In this document: piece by piece, positions 5,307 through 6,853 of the stretch
Numbering within the stretch: the stretch's first letter is position 1
Layout of the letters: every line of letters starts with the position of its first letter
From: Desulfitobacterium sp.
GTDB taxonomy: Bacteria; Bacillota; Desulfitobacteriia; Desulfitobacteriales; Desulfitobacteriaceae
Assembly (NCBI GenBank): GCA_012799495.1
Contig: JAAZLD010000377.1
Coordinates: 1 to 6,853, forward strand
Reading direction: 5' to 3'
DNA: 6,853 nucleotides
The notes under the pieces: generated by a model
Databases searched by the model: none
Told to the model about the DNA's origin: nothing
Seen by the model: the letters and a program-made list of their open reading frames with translations, nothing else
Program-made: the position numbers and the translations under genes

Positions 5307-6743
5307 ATGCTAAGCTTAAATAATCGGCTTATAGAGTATGAAAAGGAAGGACTTCTCTCTTTTCATACACCTGGACATAAAGGAAAAGCTGAATTTTTTG
5401 TAGATCTTCACTTTCCTGCTCATGACTTAACAGAACTACCTGGGTTGGATATGCTTCATGCTCCTGAAGGTGTTATAAAAAGAGCCCAGGAGAGAGCTAG
5501 TGAAATTTACGGAAGTGAAAGTAGTTTTTTTTTGGTTAATGGAGGAACAGTAGGTAACCAAGGGATGTTCATGGCTCTTGCTGATTCTAGGGGTTCTTCT
5601 CCAGGTAAGGTGTTAGTAGAGCGTCAATCTCATCGCTCCGTGATGGGTGCCTTAGTGTTATCTGGTTTAGAGCCTGATTATATTAGGAGCATAGTGCATC
5701 CTGAATTTAAGGTCCCCTTAGGAATTGCCTGGGAAGGACTTAATAAATTGCCCTCTTATAGTGCAATTCATCTAACATACCCAAGTTATTATGGCACTGT
5801 AATTGATCTTGCTCAAATCATTAAAGAGCGTGAGGAATATTCTCCTCAAATGAGTGTGCTAGTGGATCAAGCTCATGGTGCTCATTTTCTTCATGATCTT
5901 TTTCCTGCGGGAGCATTAGAATTAGGGGCAGACATAGTAATGCATAGTATTCATAAAACTCTTAGTGCCTTGACTCAGGGGGCAATGCTACATATGCAAG
6001 GTCCTCGTATATCATTGGCAGCTCTTAAAAGGTCTTTAGAAATGCTCCAATCATCCAGCCCTAATTATTTAATGATGGCTTCTTTAGAAAGAGCAGTAGA
6101 AACTGCGTTAAATAGGAAGCCTTGGGAATTGCTTTATGAAGCAGTAGAGGAATTGCATTATCGAGCTGGTAAGGTGGTTCGAATCTTAAATAAAGAAGAT
6201 GAGGGTAAGTATGGAATTAAAGAATTAGATTGGTCGAAGATTTTTGTTAATACCTCTTCCCTGGGTATTGGAGCTTATCAGGCGGTGGAATTTTTACGTA
6301 ACAAATATAAAATTCAGTCAGAATTTTGGGATGAAGAAAATATTCTATTTTATTTAGGAATAGGTAATACTCCTGAAGAGGTCCAACAGCTTACCCAAGG
6401 GTTATTAGATTTAGAAAAGTTAAAAGGACAAAGTTCGAAGGTAGGATTTTCACCTCAAGAGGAATCTTTACAGGATATTTGGCTAAGTGGCAAGGGTTTT
6501 TTACCTCCAAGAAGACTTACCCCAAGGGAAGCTTTTATAGCTCCTAAGGTTAAAGTTCCTTTAAAAGAAAGTATAGGGAAAATTGTTGGTGAGAGCATAT
6601 CTCCTTATCCTCCAGGTATTCCCTTAATTGTAATGGGGGAAGAAATGACCCAGGATATACTAGAAATAATCCTTGCTCATAAGGGAAAATGGCAGGGATG
6701 GGAAGAACCTCTGAAAAGTATTTGGGTTATAGAGGAGGGATAA
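5307..6743 (+). CDS. PLP-dependent Orn/Lys/Arg decarboxylase family protein (YaaO-like)
   Basis: A 478-residue cytoplasmic fold-type-I PLP enzyme of the short, YaaO/SpeA-like branch of the Orn/Lys/Arg decarboxylases. These remove CO2 from a basic amino acid (arginine, lysine or ornithine) to give agmatine, cadaverine or putrescine; the substrate cannot be assigned here. Visible motifs are FHTPGHKG (19-26), NGGTVGNQ (78-85) near the cofactor phosphate, VDQAHGAH (186-193) with D187 for the PLP ring nitrogen and H190, and SIHKT with K217 as the Schiff-base lysine. The C-terminal domain includes PRRLTPREAF and the ISPYPPGIPLIVMGE block (about 430-445), both typical. ATG 5307 is chosen from the GGAGGAA six bases upstream. 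In Bacillus the yaaO gene precedes tmk, yaaQ, yaaR and holB; here a HolB-like gene follows after one base, so the two are almost certainly co-transcribed. It is complete, with all catalytic residues present. Confidence 0.92.
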   Translation: MLSLNNRLIEYEKEGLLSFHTPGHKGKAEFFVDLHFPAHDLTELPGLDMLHAPEGVIKRAQERASEIYGSESSFFLVNGGTVGNQGMFMALADSRGSSPGKVLVERQSHRSVMGALVLSGLEPDYIRSIVHPEFKVPLGIAWEGLNKLPSYSAIHLTYPSYYGTVIDLAQIIKEREEYSPQMSVLVDQAHGAHFLHDLFPAGALELGADIVMHSIHKTLSALTQGAMLHMQGPRISLAALKRSLEMLQSSSPNYLMMASLERAVETALNRKPWELLYEAVEELHYRAGKVVRILNKEDEGKYGIKELDWSKIFVNTSSLGIGAYQAVEFLRNKYKIQSEFWDEENILFYLGIGNTPEEVQQLTQGLLDLEKLKGQSSKVGFSPQEESLQDIWLSGKGFLPPRRLTPREAFIAPKVKVPLKESIGKIVGESISPYPPGIPLIVMGEEMTQDILEIILAHKGKWQGWEEPLKSIWVIEEG

Positions 6744-6744
6744 A

Positions 6745-6853
6745 ATGCATCCACTAGAACTTTTAAATACAGCAGCATTTAAAGGACAGCTAGCCCATTT
6801 ACTCTTATTTCATGGGGGAAGCTCTATGGAAAGAACTAAGAAAGGGCTAGATC
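6745..6853 (+). CDS. Partial gene, start of a DNA polymerase III delta-prime (HolB)-like protein
   Basis: Only the first 36 codons are inside the window; the frame is open to the edge. ATG 6745 follows the decarboxylase stop by one base and has AGGAGGG (6733-6739) five bases ahead, so it is a real start translated with its neighbour. The residues FKGQLAHLLLFHGG followed by SSMERTKKGLD align by eye with the opening of clamp-loader delta-prime proteins (GQ..L.HAYLF.GP.G.GK...A). The glycine/lysine nucleotide-binding loop is not intact: HGGSSMERTK replaces GPxGxGKT. Position next to a yaaO-like gene supports the assignment, because holB belongs to that neighbourhood. The evidence is short, and another clamp-loader-like or P-loop-derived protein is possible. 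It is not thymidylate kinase, which would start with EGxDGxGKTT. Confidence 0.5.
   Translation, partial: MHPLELLNTAAFKGQLAHLLLFHGGSSMERTKKGLD

Overview
The window looks like chromosome from an anaerobic, endospore-forming Bacillota (Clostridia-like) bacterium. The evidence is the end of a pyruvate:ferredoxin oxidoreductase gene, a complete gerA-type spore germinant receptor operon, AT-rich DNA, strong AGGAGG-type ribosome binding sites and Gram-positive-style intrinsic terminators. All six supported genes lie on the + strand. I cannot name a genus from the sequence.

Layout. Bases 1-459 hold the last 152 codons of nifJ/por, closed by a strong hairpin terminator near 535-582. A gap of about 310 bases carries that terminator, a good sigma-A-like promoter (708-736) and little else. 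Bases 771-1247 encode a 158-residue ferritin-like protein whose six predicted di-iron ligands have almost exactly the spacing of COQ7/demethoxyubiquinone hydroxylase. A terminator begins on the base after its stop codon. Bases 1325-5184 hold gerAA-gerAB-gerAC, tightly packed: AA and AB abut, and AB and AC overlap by 28 bases. After a short gap with a weak terminator and an extended -10 promoter comes a YaaO-type PLP-dependent Orn/Lys/Arg decarboxylase (5307-6743). One base after its stop begins a gene cut by the window edge, whose first 36 residues resemble the start of a DNA polymerase III delta-prime (HolB) protein.

How the genes work together. The three Ger proteins form one membrane receptor of the spore inner membrane. 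The decarboxylase and the gene after it look co-transcribed, a small version of the Bacillus yaaO...holB neighbourhood. The PFOR end and the di-iron protein are separate transcription units. No mobile element, CRISPR array, tRNA or rRNA was seen.

Most of the window is ordinary core and sporulation genome, and I did not find a clearly new multi-gene system. The observations most worth following are the COQ7-like di-iron protein in an apparently anaerobic host, a slippery G-run at the gerAB/gerAC overlap that could in principle give a fusion protein, and the HolB-like start with a degraded nucleotide-binding loop directly behind the decarboxylase.
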